Shown in pieces: positions 1 to 7,731 of a DNA stretch of 27,854 nt (position 1 is the stretch's first letter; every line of letters begins with the position of its first letter). The position numbers and the translations under genes were made by a program. Under the pieces are notes generated by a model. The model had not been told where the DNA came from and ran no database searches. It saw only the letters and a list, made by a program, of their open reading frames with translations. Source of the stretch: a virus. Where the stretch lies: IMG/VR virus record IMGVR_UViG_3300001472_000116, positions 1-27,854 of that record; one strand, written 5' to 3'.

Positions 1-566
1 TATCACTTCGTTCCTTTTGTACTAATAACAATGCAGCTTATGTAGCTGTAGAAGAAACATATGGTGATCATTCATATAATGGACATGCTAAAAAAGACGA
101 ATCATTTAGAAACGATATGACCAATTTTGGTATTCTAATGGAAGTTCAAGGTATTGATAAACCATTTGAATGGTCTAGAGATGTAGTAAATAAATTACAA
201 AAAGATGGTACAGGGTTATATTATAGTCCAACTCGTGAACCATCAACTACATCTGAAGGTGCAAATGTGTCAGCAGTTAAAGTAGATACATTACATGAAA
301 TAACTAAAACTATGCAACCATATTTTTGGTATGTATTAGATTTTATTGAAGACATGAAAAAAGTTTTTCCAACATTAAAAGACGATTGGGGTATTTATGT
401 ACCTGAAGTAAAATATCTTTCACCTGAGCCACTTGTCGATTATACCAATTTAGCACTCACTAAGTACCCTAACGTACACTTCGTAGGCGATGCTTTATCA
501 GCTAGAGGTATAACGGTAAGTGGTGCACAAGGGACTTATGTTGCAGAACATATATTAAAAAATTAG
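1..566 (+). CDS. FAD-dependent oxidoreductase-like protein, C-terminal part (5' truncated by window edge)
   Basis: The reading frame is open from the first complete codon at position 3, so the ATG at 117 is probably internal and the gene starts before the window. About 188 residues are visible. Near the end is 'NVHFVGDALSARGITVSG' followed by 'GAQGTYVAEHIL'. This resembles the C-terminal FAD-contacting motif of amine oxidase, desaturase and mutase-type flavoproteins, where a Gly-Asp pair is followed by a Gly-rich helix that ends the protein. The N-terminal Rossmann GxGxxG motif lies outside the window, so the reaction and substrate cannot be told. It is unlike the packaging genes downstream and may be an auxiliary metabolic or glycan-modifying gene carried by the phage. 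The assignment rests on one motif and is moderate. Confidence 0.55.
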   Translation, partial: SLRSFCTNNNAAYVAVEETYGDHSYNGHAKKDESFRNDMTNFGILMEVQGIDKPFEWSRDVVNKLQKDGTGLYYSPTREPSTTSEGANVSAVKVDTLHEITKTMQPYFWYVLDFIEDMKKVFPTLKDDWGIYVPEVKYLSPEPLVDYTNLALTKYPNVHFVGDALSARGITVSGAQGTYVAEHILKN

Positions 567-588
567 GATAACGCGTATAAATTTCGTA

Positions 589-597
589 TATTTACAA
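589..597 (+). promoter_or_regulatory. TATTTACAA element (variant of the repeated TATTTATAA motif)
   Basis: TATTTACAA lies 14 bases before the ATG at 612. It differs by one base from the TATTTATAA found at the same distance before six other gene groups. It is a probable phage promoter core or start-proximal element, by repetition only. Confidence 0.45.
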
Positions 598-611
598 TAA
601 ATAATAATATT

Positions 612-878
612 ATGGGAATAGAAACAGGACAAACATATCCAAAATCAAGAAAATTAAAAAAAGCAGACGGGACTATAGCTTATGTATGGGACGGCAAATT
701 ACATAATTGGGATGGACCAGCTTTAATTCCAGAGGGGAATGAAAAAAAATCAGAATATTATTTATATGGTATACAAAAAACAACAGAAGAATGGAAAGAA
801 ATAAGACGTCAAAGAGAGGGCATTCCATTTTATAAAAACCAATCAATGAAAAATCAACTATCAGATTATAGAAATTAA
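612..878 (+). CDS. Small phage protein with a 'GKLHxxDGPA' repeat unit
   Basis: This 88-residue protein carries 'WDGKLHNWDGPALIPEG' (about residues 26-42) followed by 'EYYLYGIQKTTEEWKE'. The pattern GKLHR.DGPA...G...WY..G..H recurs in many phage and bacterial proteins of unknown function, usually in tandem copies; here there is one full unit. The protein is soluble, with no signal peptide or membrane segment. It follows a TATTTACAA element and is joined to the next gene by a 3-base gap, so the two are probably co-transcribed. I can name the repeat type but not a role. Confidence 0.6.
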   Translation: MGIETGQTYPKSRKLKKADGTIAYVWDGKLHNWDGPALIPEGNEKKSEYYLYGIQKTTEEWKEIRRQREGIPFYKNQSMKNQLSDYRN

Positions 879-881
879 GAT

Positions 882-1412
882 ATGAAAATAGGTTTATGTG
901 GTACAATGAGTGTAGGTAAAACTACATTAGTAAATGCTTTAAAAGAAACAAAGCAATTTAAAGATTATATATTTAGAACAGAACGTTCTAAGTTTTTAAT
1001 GGAACAAGGTATCCCATTAAACACTGATTCAACATTAAAAGGTCAAACTATATTTTTAGCTGAACGTTGTGCTGAATTAATACAAACAGATGTTATTACA
1101 GATAGAACTGTAATTGATGTTATGGCATTTACTTTAAATGCTAAATCTATAAACCATCAGGATAAAGAATCATTTGAAACCTATGCTAGTGAATTTATTA
1201 GAGAATATGATTATATTTTTTATATATCTCCTTATGGAATAGATATTGAAGATAATGGAGTTAGAGAAACAGATGAACATTATAGAGATTTAATTGATTT
1301 TACTATTACAACTTTAATTAAAAGACATGGTCATAAAGCAGGTAAATTAGAAAAAATATCTGGGTCTACAGATGAACGTATTCAACAAATATTGAATATT
1401 ACAGGGCTTTAA
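882..1412 (+). CDS. P-loop nucleotide-binding protein (NadR-like / AAA_28-type)
   Basis: This 176-residue protein opens with a Walker A loop, 'GTMSVGKTTL' (residues 7-16), directly after the first beta strand. 'TDVITDRTVIDVMAFT' near residues 69-84 has the Asp-Arg pair seen in the NadR/thymidylate-kinase-like AAA_28 group, and 'YDYIFYISP' near residues 110-118 fits a later core strand. Small proteins of this kind bind ATP/GTP and often phosphorylate nucleosides or ribosyl cofactors, but the substrate cannot be read here. It lies 3 bases after the preceding gene and ends before a TATTTATAA element that begins the next group. The P-loop NTPase call is firm; the NadR-like subtype is moderate. 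Confidence 0.7.
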   Translation: MKIGLCGTMSVGKTTLVNALKETKQFKDYIFRTERSKFLMEQGIPLNTDSTLKGQTIFLAERCAELIQTDVITDRTVIDVMAFTLNAKSINHQDKESFETYASEFIREYDYIFYISPYGIDIEDNGVRETDEHYRDLIDFTITTLIKRHGHKAGKLEKISGSTDERIQQILNITGL

Positions 1413-1414
1413 TA

Positions 1415-1423
1415 TATTTATAA
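1415..1423 (+). promoter_or_regulatory. TATTTATAA late-promoter-like element
   Basis: An exact TATTTATAA lies 16 bases before the ATG at 1440 and just after the stop of the P-loop gene. The same nonamer is at 4041, 5977, 13301, 14125 and 18084 at nearly the same spacing. Confidence 0.55.
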
Positions 1424-1439
1424 CAAAACCCTTATTATA

Positions 1440-1790
1440 ATGAAAAAATCACAGTTAGCATCCTTTATTAAAGAAGAAATTATATCATTACTTGAAGCGG
1501 ATATCCCATCAGTAGAAGACGTTAAAGACGTTACTGCTGCTGTAAAAGATCTTAAGGATGAATTAGCAAGTTTAGAAGAAGATGAAGATAAAGAACCATC
1601 TGATGTTGAAATTAAAAAAAATAAAAGTCTAGCTAAAGCAGCTGAAGAATTAGCTTTATTAACTCGTGAGATGAAATCATTAGCTAAAAAGTATTCTAAA
1701 GCAGAAGGTGAAGATAAAGAACTTATATTAAGTAAATTAAAATCTAAAACTAAATTAAAAAAAGAGTTAGAAAGTATTATAGATAAATAA
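1440..1790 (+). CDS. Charged coiled-coil protein of unknown function
   Basis: This 116-residue protein is rich in Lys and Glu and predicted almost wholly helical. It opens with 'MKKSQLASFIKEEIISLLE', an amphipathic start. An acidic stretch near residues 46-54 (EEDEDKEPS) splits two coiled-coil-like halves. There is no signal peptide, membrane segment or catalytic motif. It is the first gene of a group that also contains the spanin-like pair and terminase, and a TATTTATAA element lies 16 bases upstream. Small helical proteins of this kind in head clusters can be scaffold or virion-core components, but nothing in the sequence decides this. The gene itself is real: it has tight spacing and codon use like its neighbours. 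Confidence 0.6.
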   Translation: MKKSQLASFIKEEIISLLEADIPSVEDVKDVTAAVKDLKDELASLEEDEDKEPSDVEIKKNKSLAKAAEELALLTREMKSLAKKYSKAEGEDKELILSKLKSKTKLKKELESIIDK

Positions 1791-1797
1791 AATTATT

Positions 1798-2181
1798 ATG
1801 TATAAATGGTTAAAAAAGAATTACCACTTATTTGTAATTGTATGTGCTTGTATTCTAGTCTTTAGTTTTTTAAATGATAAGCAAGAATATATAGAAGAAT
1901 ATAATTCTAAAATAGAAGCATTAGAGCAAAAAGTTGATTCGTTACATAGTGAAAATGATGAATTGACTTTTAAAATTGACACATTAAATAATCAAATAAC
2001 TAAATTAGATCAACAACTTGATCTTAAAGATAACAGAATAAACAACTTAAGATATGAAATTAATACCAAGGTTGATGCTGTTGATAGCTTTAATGATAAT
2101 GAGCTTGAAAGGTTTTTCACAGAACGTTACAGACAGTACTTCGATTCAATTAAAAAAACCAATAGTAAAATTAGTAATTAA
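1798..2181 (+). CDS. Membrane-anchored coiled-coil protein, candidate i-spanin (Rz-like)
   Basis: This 127-residue protein has a short basic N-terminus (MYKWLKKN), one hydrophobic helix at about residues 9-25 ('LFVIVCACILVFSFL') and then a long heptad coiled coil at about residues 33-85 (IEALEQKVDSL... IDTLNNQITKL). That is the layout of an inner-membrane spanin: N-terminus in the cytoplasm, coiled coil across the periplasm. Spanins of phages of Gram-negative hosts fuse inner and outer membranes in the last step of lysis. The last 128 bases overlap, in another frame, a gene that encodes a signal peptide and coiled coil, which is the classic Rz/Rz1 arrangement. It could instead be another single-pass membrane protein. 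No endolysin or holin is visible next to it. Confidence 0.5.
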   Translation: MYKWLKKNYHLFVIVCACILVFSFLNDKQEYIEEYNSKIEALEQKVDSLHSENDELTFKIDTLNNQITKLDQQLDLKDNRINNLRYEINTKVDAVDSFNDNELERFFTERYRQYFDSIKKTNSKISN

Positions 2182-2467
2182 AGATTTAATTACGGGTGAT
2201 GGAGCTAAAGAAGAATTAGTTCTTACTACTGATAAAGTTAAAATATTAGAACAAAAAGTTGTTTTAAAAGATAGTATTATTTCTAATTTTGAATTAAAAA
2301 TTAATAATTTTAACTCTATTTTATCTACTAAATCTAATCAACTATCAATATCCCAAGAATTATCTAAAAAATTAGAAATAGATTTACAAAAACAAAAAGT
2401 AAAAAATAAATTAACTGCTGGAGCAGGAATAGTAGCTGTAATAGGTGCTATACTTTTAGTAAAATAA
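2054..2467 (+). CDS. Secreted coiled-coil protein embedded in the preceding gene, candidate spanin partner
   Basis: This 137-residue protein starts inside the previous gene in the +1 frame. Residues 1-23 form a signal peptide (MKLIPR, a hydrophobic core, then 'MSLKGFSQ'); the FSQ end is typical of Bacteroidota secreted proteins. A coiled coil follows at about residues 58-115, and residues 119-136 form a C-terminal hydrophobic helix ('LTAGAGIVAVIGAILLVK'). There is no lipobox cysteine, so it is not a classical Rz1 lipoprotein. Signal peptide, coiled coil and C-terminal membrane helix together recall single-molecule (u-)spanins, which normally carry a lipoprotein N-terminus. The reading frame continues 286 bases beyond the upstream stop, so it is a real gene and not a shadow. 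It ends one base before the terminase start. Confidence 0.55.
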   Translation: MKLIPRLMLLIALMIMSLKGFSQNVTDSTSIQLKKPIVKLVIKDLITGDGAKEELVLTTDKVKILEQKVVLKDSIISNFELKINNFNSILSTKSNQLSISQELSKKLEIDLQKQKVKNKLTAGAGIVAVIGAILLVK

Positions 2468-2468
2468 T

Positions 2469-4040
2469 ATGTCTAATCTTAAAAAAGTAATACGCCAAGA
2501 ATATTTAAAATGTGCTAAAGACCCAGTACATTTTATGCGTAAATATTGTTATATACAACACCCACAAAGGGGGCGCATACAATTTAATTTATTTCCATTT
2601 CAAGAAAAAGTACTAAAGCTATTTAGGGATAATCCTTATTCTATAGTATTAAAATCTAGACAATTAGGTTTATCTACCCTTTCAGCTGGTTATTCTTTAT
2701 GGATGATGACATTTTATAAAGATAAAAATATTCTTTGTATAGCAACTAAACAAGAAACAGCTAAAAACATGGTAACAAAGGTAAAATTCATGTATGAAAA
2801 TTTACCTTCATGGCTTAAAATCACAGCAGCTGAAAATAATAAATTAAATCTTCGATTATCAAATGGATCACAAATTAAAGCTACTTCAGCTTCAAGTGAT
2901 GCAGGTAGATCAGAAGCAGTATCTTTACTATTAATTGATGAGGCAGCATTTATTGATAATATTGGAGAAATTTGGGCTTCAGCACAACAAACTCTAGCAA
3001 CGGGTGGTGGTTGTATTGCTTTAAGTACACCTTATGGTACTGGTAATTGGTTTCATCAAACATGGACTAGAGCAGAATCATCTGAAAATGATTTTTTACC
3101 AATTAAATTACCTTGGTTTGTTCATCCTGAAAGAGACCAAATATGGAGAGATAGACAAGATGAATTATTAGGTGACCCTAGAATGGCGGCACAAGAGTGC
3201 GATTGTGATTTTAGTACCTCAGGTGATATTGTATTTTATTCTGAATATATAGATTTTTATGAAAAAACTTATATTAAAGACCCATTAGAAAAAAGAGGTG
3301 CAGATCAAAATTTATGGGTTTGGGAATCCCCCGACTATACAAGAGATTATATTGTAGTAGCCGATGTATCCCGGGGTGATGGAAAAGATTATTCTGCATG
3401 TCACGTAATAGATGTAGCAAATAATGTACAAGTAGCCGAATATAAGGGCCAAATTGGTACAAAAGAATATGGACATTTATTAGTTGGTTTAGCTACTGAA
3501 TATAATGAGGCTATGTTAGTAATAGAAAATGCTAATATAGGGTGGGCAACTATACAAGTAGCGATAGATAGAAATTACCCTAATCTTTACTATTCACAAC
3601 GGAGTGACTCCCCAAATGCTAGTTCGTATTTTGATAAATATCAAGACCACTCTAAAATGGTAGCTGGTTTTACAATGTCATCTAGAACACGTCCTATGGT
3701 TATAGGTAAATTTCAAGAATATATAGGTGATAAGGGAGTAACAATACAATCTAAAAGATTGATAGAGGAAATGAAAGTATTTATTTGGCGTAATGGAAGA
3801 GCAGAAGCCCAAGGTGGCTATAATGATGATTTAGTTATGTCATTTGGTATTGCTATGTATATTAGAGATACGGCATTAAAATTAAGACAAAGAGGTTTAG
3901 ATGCAACCCGAAATGCATTAAATAATATAACTGTAAATAGAACAGCATATCAAGGCGGGCATTTTTCAAGTGGTAATGATAATCCCTACCATATAAACAC
4001 AGAGGGAGGAAAAGAAGACATTAGTTGGCTTCTTAAATAA
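2469..4040 (+). CDS. 17: Terminase large subunit (gp17-like packaging ATPase/nuclease)
   Basis: This is the DNA-packaging motor that docks on the portal, pumps DNA into the prohead by ATP hydrolysis and cuts the concatemer. The ATPase domain shows 'PFQEKVLKLF' (Q motif region, about residue 43), a Walker A-like 'KSRQLGLST' (62-70), Walker B 'LLLIDEAAF' (about 153-161) with catalytic Asp-Glu, and the coupling motif 'ALSTPYGTG' (about 184-192). The nuclease domain has acidic residues in 'VVADVSRGDGKDYSA' (D299), 'MLVIENANIGW' (E353) and 'GGYNDDLVMSFG' (D453/D454), matching the D-E-D triad of T4 gp17. At 523 residues it is shorter than T4 gp17 (610), mainly at the N-terminus. A TAATATG junction joins it to the upstream gene. 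No small terminase subunit is seen nearby. Confidence 0.95.
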   Translation: MSNLKKVIRQEYLKCAKDPVHFMRKYCYIQHPQRGRIQFNLFPFQEKVLKLFRDNPYSIVLKSRQLGLSTLSAGYSLWMMTFYKDKNILCIATKQETAKNMVTKVKFMYENLPSWLKITAAENNKLNLRLSNGSQIKATSASSDAGRSEAVSLLLIDEAAFIDNIGEIWASAQQTLATGGGCIALSTPYGTGNWFHQTWTRAESSENDFLPIKLPWFVHPERDQIWRDRQDELLGDPRMAAQECDCDFSTSGDIVFYSEYIDFYEKTYIKDPLEKRGADQNLWVWESPDYTRDYIVVADVSRGDGKDYSACHVIDVANNVQVAEYKGQIGTKEYGHLLVGLATEYNEAMLVIENANIGWATIQVAIDRNYPNLYYSQRSDSPNASSYFDKYQDHSKMVAGFTMSSRTRPMVIGKFQEYIGDKGVTIQSKRLIEEMKVFIWRNGRAEAQGGYNDDLVMSFGIAMYIRDTALKLRQRGLDATRNALNNITVNRTAYQGGHFSSGNDNPYHINTEGGKEDISWLLK

Positions 4041-4049
4041 TATTTATAA
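4041..4049 (+). promoter_or_regulatory. TATTTATAA late-promoter-like element before the portal gene
   Basis: An exact TATTTATAA begins directly after the terminase stop codon, 14 bases before the portal ATG. It is one of six exact copies in the window with matching placement. Confidence 0.55.
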
Positions 4050-4063
4050 CAATAATACACACA

Positions 4064-5965
4064 ATGGCAGACAAAGGCTTATTTAGTAGATTACAAAGAT
4101 TATTTTCAACAGATGTAATTATTCGTAATACAGGTGGAAACCAAATTAAAGTAATTGACAGTAATACAATTCAATCTAGTGGTGAATTACAAACTAATTC
4201 ACTTATAGATAGATATAATAGAATTTTTTCAACAAGCCCTACTTCACTTTATGGGTCACAATTTAATTTTAACTATCAATATTTAAGACCACAATTATAT
4301 TCAGAATATGATGTAATGGATACAGATGCGATTATTGCTTCTGCCTTAGATATTATAGCTGATGAATCGACTCTTAAAAATGATATGGGTGAAGTATTAT
4401 CTATTAGATCATCTAATGAAGATATACAAAAAATACTTTACAATTTATTTTATGATGTATTAAATATAGAATTTAATATGTGGTCATGGGTACGTCAAAT
4501 GTCTAAATATGGTGATTTTTTCCTAAAATTAGAAATATCAGAAAAATTTGGTGTATATAATGTTATCCCTTACACTGCATATCATATTGAAAGACAAGAA
4601 GGATTTAATGTTGAAAACCCAGCAGAAATTCGTTATAGATATTCTCCTGATGGTTTAGTTAATTCTAATAGTGGGATGTACAATGTACCAGGTGCTGGAA
4701 ATGATAATTCACCTGGGATATATTTTGAAAATTATGAAATGGCTCACTTTAGACTAATTGGTGATGTTAATTACTTACCTTATGGTCGTTCATATATTGA
4801 ACCAGCTAGGAAATTATTTAAACAATATACATTAATGGAAGATGCAATGTTAATCCACAGGATTTCCCGTGCACCTGAAAAACGTATTTTTTATATGAAT
4901 GTAGGTTCTATTCCTCCAAATGAAATAGATGCATTTATGCAGAAAACTATTACAAATATGAAACGTACCCCTCATATAGACCAAAAGACTGGAGAGTACA
5001 ATTTGAAGTATAATATGCAAAATATGATGGAGGATTTTTACATCCCAGTTAGGGGTAACGATGCAACAACTAGAATTGATACTACTAAAGGTTTAGATTA
5101 TGACGGTATTCAAGATGTTGAATATTTAAGAGATAAATTATTTGCCGCCCTTAAAGTACCAAAAGCCTTTTTAGGGTACGATGAAAATATAGAAGGTAAA
5201 GCTACATTAGCTGCTGAAGATATTAGATTTGCTCGTACTATTGAACGTTTACAACGTATTATGGTTTCTGAGCTTAATAAAATTGCACTTGTTCATTTAT
5301 ATGCCCAAGGATATAGAGATGAAGCATTAGTAAACTTTGAGTTATCAATGCAAACTCCATCTATCATATTTGAACAAGAAAAAATTGAGTTAATGAAATC
5401 TAAAACTGAATTAGCTACTACATTAAAAAATGAAGGTTTACTCCCTTCAGATTGGATTTATGATAATATTTTCCATTTATCAGAAGATCAATTTGATGAA
5501 TATAGAGATTTAATGCGTGAGGATGCTAAACGTAAATTCAGATTAGCACAAATAGAATCAGAAGGAAATGATCCTGTTGAAACAGGTAAATCATATGGTA
5601 CTCCTCATGATTTGGCCTCATTATATGGTAAAGGAAGAATGTATTCTGACCCCGGAAGTGTACCTGATGGATATGATAAAGATTCTGATTTGGGTCGTCC
5701 TAAAGATAGTATTTCTAATCATGGGAAACAAGATAGTAACTTTGGAAAAGACCCATTAGGAACAAAACGTATGAAAGATACTGATAAAAATGATTCAAGG
5801 GATAGTAGAACGGATACAAATAAATCTGGTTTAAAACTTGAACAGGCCCAAACAACTTATCTTAAAAATAAAGATATGTTTAAAAATATGAATAAAAAAC
5901 AATTAGTATTCGAACATGATAAAGATGATTCATCATTATTAGATGAAAACCAATTGAAGAAATAA
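4064..5965 (+). CDS. 20: Portal protein (gp20-like)
   Basis: This is the portal, the dodecameric ring at the capsid vertex through which DNA enters and leaves and which nucleates head assembly. The gp20 signature is clear: 'DTDAIIASALDIIADEST' near residue 86, 'VRQMSKYGDFFLKLEI' near 143, 'RISRAPEKRIFYMNVG' near 267, and 'DVEYLRDKLFAALKVPK' then 'GYDENIEGKATLA' near 351-382. The protein has 633 residues against about 524 in T4. The extra length is a hydrophilic, low-complexity C-terminal tail from about residue 490 (SYGTPHDLASLYGKG, then many Asp/Lys/Ser) that may face the head interior. A TATTTATAA element 14 bases upstream suggests its own promoter. The portal call is firm; the role of the tail is unknown. 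Confidence 0.95.
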   Translation: MADKGLFSRLQRLFSTDVIIRNTGGNQIKVIDSNTIQSSGELQTNSLIDRYNRIFSTSPTSLYGSQFNFNYQYLRPQLYSEYDVMDTDAIIASALDIIADESTLKNDMGEVLSIRSSNEDIQKILYNLFYDVLNIEFNMWSWVRQMSKYGDFFLKLEISEKFGVYNVIPYTAYHIERQEGFNVENPAEIRYRYSPDGLVNSNSGMYNVPGAGNDNSPGIYFENYEMAHFRLIGDVNYLPYGRSYIEPARKLFKQYTLMEDAMLIHRISRAPEKRIFYMNVGSIPPNEIDAFMQKTITNMKRTPHIDQKTGEYNLKYNMQNMMEDFYIPVRGNDATTRIDTTKGLDYDGIQDVEYLRDKLFAALKVPKAFLGYDENIEGKATLAAEDIRFARTIERLQRIMVSELNKIALVHLYAQGYRDEALVNFELSMQTPSIIFEQEKIELMKSKTELATTLKNEGLLPSDWIYDNIFHLSEDQFDEYRDLMREDAKRKFRLAQIESEGNDPVETGKSYGTPHDLASLYGKGRMYSDPGSVPDGYDKDSDLGRPKDSISNHGKQDSNFGKDPLGTKRMKDTDKNDSRDSRTDTNKSGLKLEQAQTTYLKNKDMFKNMNKKQLVFEHDKDDSSLLDENQLKK

Positions 5966-5976
5966 TATTTTTTACA

Positions 5977-5985
5977 TATTTATAA
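5977..5985 (+). promoter_or_regulatory. TATTTATAA late-promoter-like element
   Basis: An exact TATTTATAA lies 16 bases before the ATG at 6002. It probably drives the 6002-9370 group of five closely joined or overlapping genes. Confidence 0.55.
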
Positions 5986-6001
5986 CTAAATATATTTTTT
6001 G

Positions 6002-6868
6002 ATGAAAATTAAACATTCAAAGTACAAAAATACAGGTATACTGTTTGAACTATTGGTGCGTCAAATCACTGCAGATACATTAAAAGGTGGGGATTCTCCA
6101 GCTATTAATATACTTAAAGAATATTTCGTAAAAACTTCTTTAGGTCGCGAGTATAAATTATACGAATCGATATTAAAATCTAAGGTTTTAAATGAAGGAA
6201 AAGCTAATATAATAATTAGCACTATACTTGAATCTTCTAAAGGGTTTAATCGCGCTTCATTAAAAAAACAAAAATACAACTTAATTAATGAGATTAAAAA
6301 ACATTATAATTTAGATGTTTTTTTTGGTGCTAAAATTAAAAGTTATAAAGAATTAGCTGCATTATATACTTTAATTGAAAGCCATAATGTAGATATTAAT
6401 ACTAACATTAATCAAGTTATAGATAATAAAATAACTATTTTAGAATATTTAACTAAGCACGAAATTAATACTAAAGAAGTAAAAGATGATGTTCTTAAAG
6501 AATTTCAAACTTATGATAAAGATTTAAGAATTCTTACTTATAAAGTACTTTTAGAAAAGTTTAATAGTAAATATGATAATTTATCTAATAAGCAAAAACA
6601 AGTACTTAAAGAATTCATAAACTCAGTAGATTCTGCTCCAGGTTTAAGAAATTTCTATAATGATAAAATAAATGAATTAAAGACTACTTTAAACGAACAA
6701 GCTAAAAATATTAAAGATAAGGCTACACAAATTAAAATTACAGAAGTAGCTAAATATCTAGTTGAATTATCTAAAACATCTAAAGTTAATAATGATAACT
6801 TAGTTGATTTGTTACAATATTACGAACTAGTAAAAGAAATTAAAGTAGCAAATGAAGTACAAGTATAA
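6002..6868 (+). CDS. Conserved head-cluster protein of unknown function
   Basis: This is a 288-residue, helical, Lys-rich protein. I place the start at the ATG at 6002; the in-frame TTG at 5999 is three bases earlier and less likely. The N-terminus reads 'MKIKHSKYKNTGILFELLVR', a compact basic/hydrophobic motif. The rest is helical (many Leu/Ile/Lys heptads), with no membrane segment or catalytic motif. It sits between portal and protease, where T4 carries small head genes 67 and 68, and it overlaps the next gene by 17 bases, so translation of the two is probably coupled. A head-assembly or virion-core role is inferred from position only. Confidence 0.6.
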   Translation: MKIKHSKYKNTGILFELLVRQITADTLKGGDSPAINILKEYFVKTSLGREYKLYESILKSKVLNEGKANIIISTILESSKGFNRASLKKQKYNLINEIKKHYNLDVFFGAKIKSYKELAALYTLIESHNVDINTNINQVIDNKITILEYLTKHEINTKEVKDDVLKEFQTYDKDLRILTYKVLLEKFNSKYDNLSNKQKQVLKEFINSVDSAPGLRNFYNDKINELKTTLNEQAKNIKDKATQIKITEVAKYLVELSKTSKVNNDNLVDLLQYYELVKEIKVANEVQV

Positions 6869-7490
6869 ACTTAAAGAAGCACCATCCCCCAATTTAGCTA
6901 AACAAGGTGGCTACAAAGTTGGTGATATATCTTATTCTAAAGATGGAGATACTAAATTTGTAGTTAATTCCGTTGATAGTGAAACGGGTCAAGTAGGTTG
7001 GAAAGTAGTTGATTTACCCGCATTTGATAAATTAAATGATGATGTTGAAGAATTAGTCTCAACAGCTAAAGGAGTTTATACAAAAACTAAATCAGACGAA
7101 GAATTTAGAAAAATATACGAAGAAGCTAGATTATTAAGAAATAAAATTAGAAAACACCTTCGTAATGAATACCCAGACGAATATAAAAGAATGACTATGG
7201 AAGGGGAAGTTGATGAAATATCTACTTCTGGTGGAGCTGGAGCTTATCAAACTCCCTATGCTTTTAGAAAAAAAGGACAAAAATCTAATGATAAAGCATA
7301 TAAGGCATTAGGATATACTTTAGCAAAAGAAGATGTAGGCGCAACATTAGGTCCAGGACCTAAGGCAACAGAAGATGGAGTTAAAGATAATGCATATGTA
7401 AAACAATTTAAATACAAACTAGTTCCCAAAACAAAAGATGGTACATATGTACAAAAAGGGTCGGGGCTTGAAGTTAAAAAGCTTTTTTAA
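6852..7490 (+). CDS. Head-cluster protein with a Gly/Ala 'STSGGAGAYQTPYAF' motif
   Basis: This 212-residue protein starts 17 bases before the end of the upstream gene. The N-terminal half has a small beta-rich stretch ('YKVGDISYSKDGDTKFVVN', residues 21-39) that resembles a short SH3-like fold, then a helical charged region. Residues about 119-137 hold 'DEISTSGGAGAYQTPYAFR', a Gly/Ala-rich linker with an aromatic Tyr-Pro-Tyr. I recall similar linkers in several head-cluster and scaffold proteins of aquatic T4-like phages, but the function is unknown. There is no signal peptide or membrane segment. Its position between portal and protease suggests a prohead component. Confidence 0.55.
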   Translation: MKYKYKLKEAPSPNLAKQGGYKVGDISYSKDGDTKFVVNSVDSETGQVGWKVVDLPAFDKLNDDVEELVSTAKGVYTKTKSDEEFRKIYEEARLLRNKIRKHLRNEYPDEYKRMTMEGEVDEISTSGGAGAYQTPYAFRKKGQKSNDKAYKALGYTLAKEDVGATLGPGPKATEDGVKDNAYVKQFKYKLVPKTKDGTYVQKGSGLEVKKLF

Positions 7491-7491
7491 T

Positions 7492-7728
7492 ATGTATAAC
7501 CATAATATAAAAGAACAAGAAGATAAGGCCGAAATATTTCAAAAAGAAAGAATTGAAGCGTTTGACAAACTTGAGTTTAAACTAGAAAATGTAAAAAAAT
7601 TATTGCGTCAAGGCAAAATTAATACTATAAAATATTATAGAGAAACCCCAGAAAGTTTTGGGGTATTTATAGGAACTGATTTAATTGGCGATTATTTTAA
7701 AGATATTGAAACATTATTAGAAAAATAA
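7492..7728 (+). CDS. Small conserved head-cluster protein, unknown function
   Basis: The frame is open from 7438, but I start at the ATG at 7492. This gives a TAATATG junction with the previous stop (1-base gap), the same junction as at three other gene pairs here, and avoids a 53-base overlap. The 78-residue product is charged and helical, with 'FDKLEFKLENVKKLLRQGK' followed by 'YRETPESFGVFIGTDLIG', which suggests a helical hairpin and a short beta strand. It has no known motif. It is transcribed with the surrounding prohead genes, so it may be a small core or chaperone component. Confidence 0.5.
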   Translation: MYNHNIKEQEDKAEIFQKERIEAFDKLEFKLENVKKLLRQGKINTIKYYRETPESFGVFIGTDLIGDYFKDIETLLEK

Positions 7729-7731
7729 ATT

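Noticed and set aside
5568-5759. 63-residue frame inside the portal gene
   Set aside because: It lies wholly inside gp20 in another frame with no motif and no start signal. Shadow.
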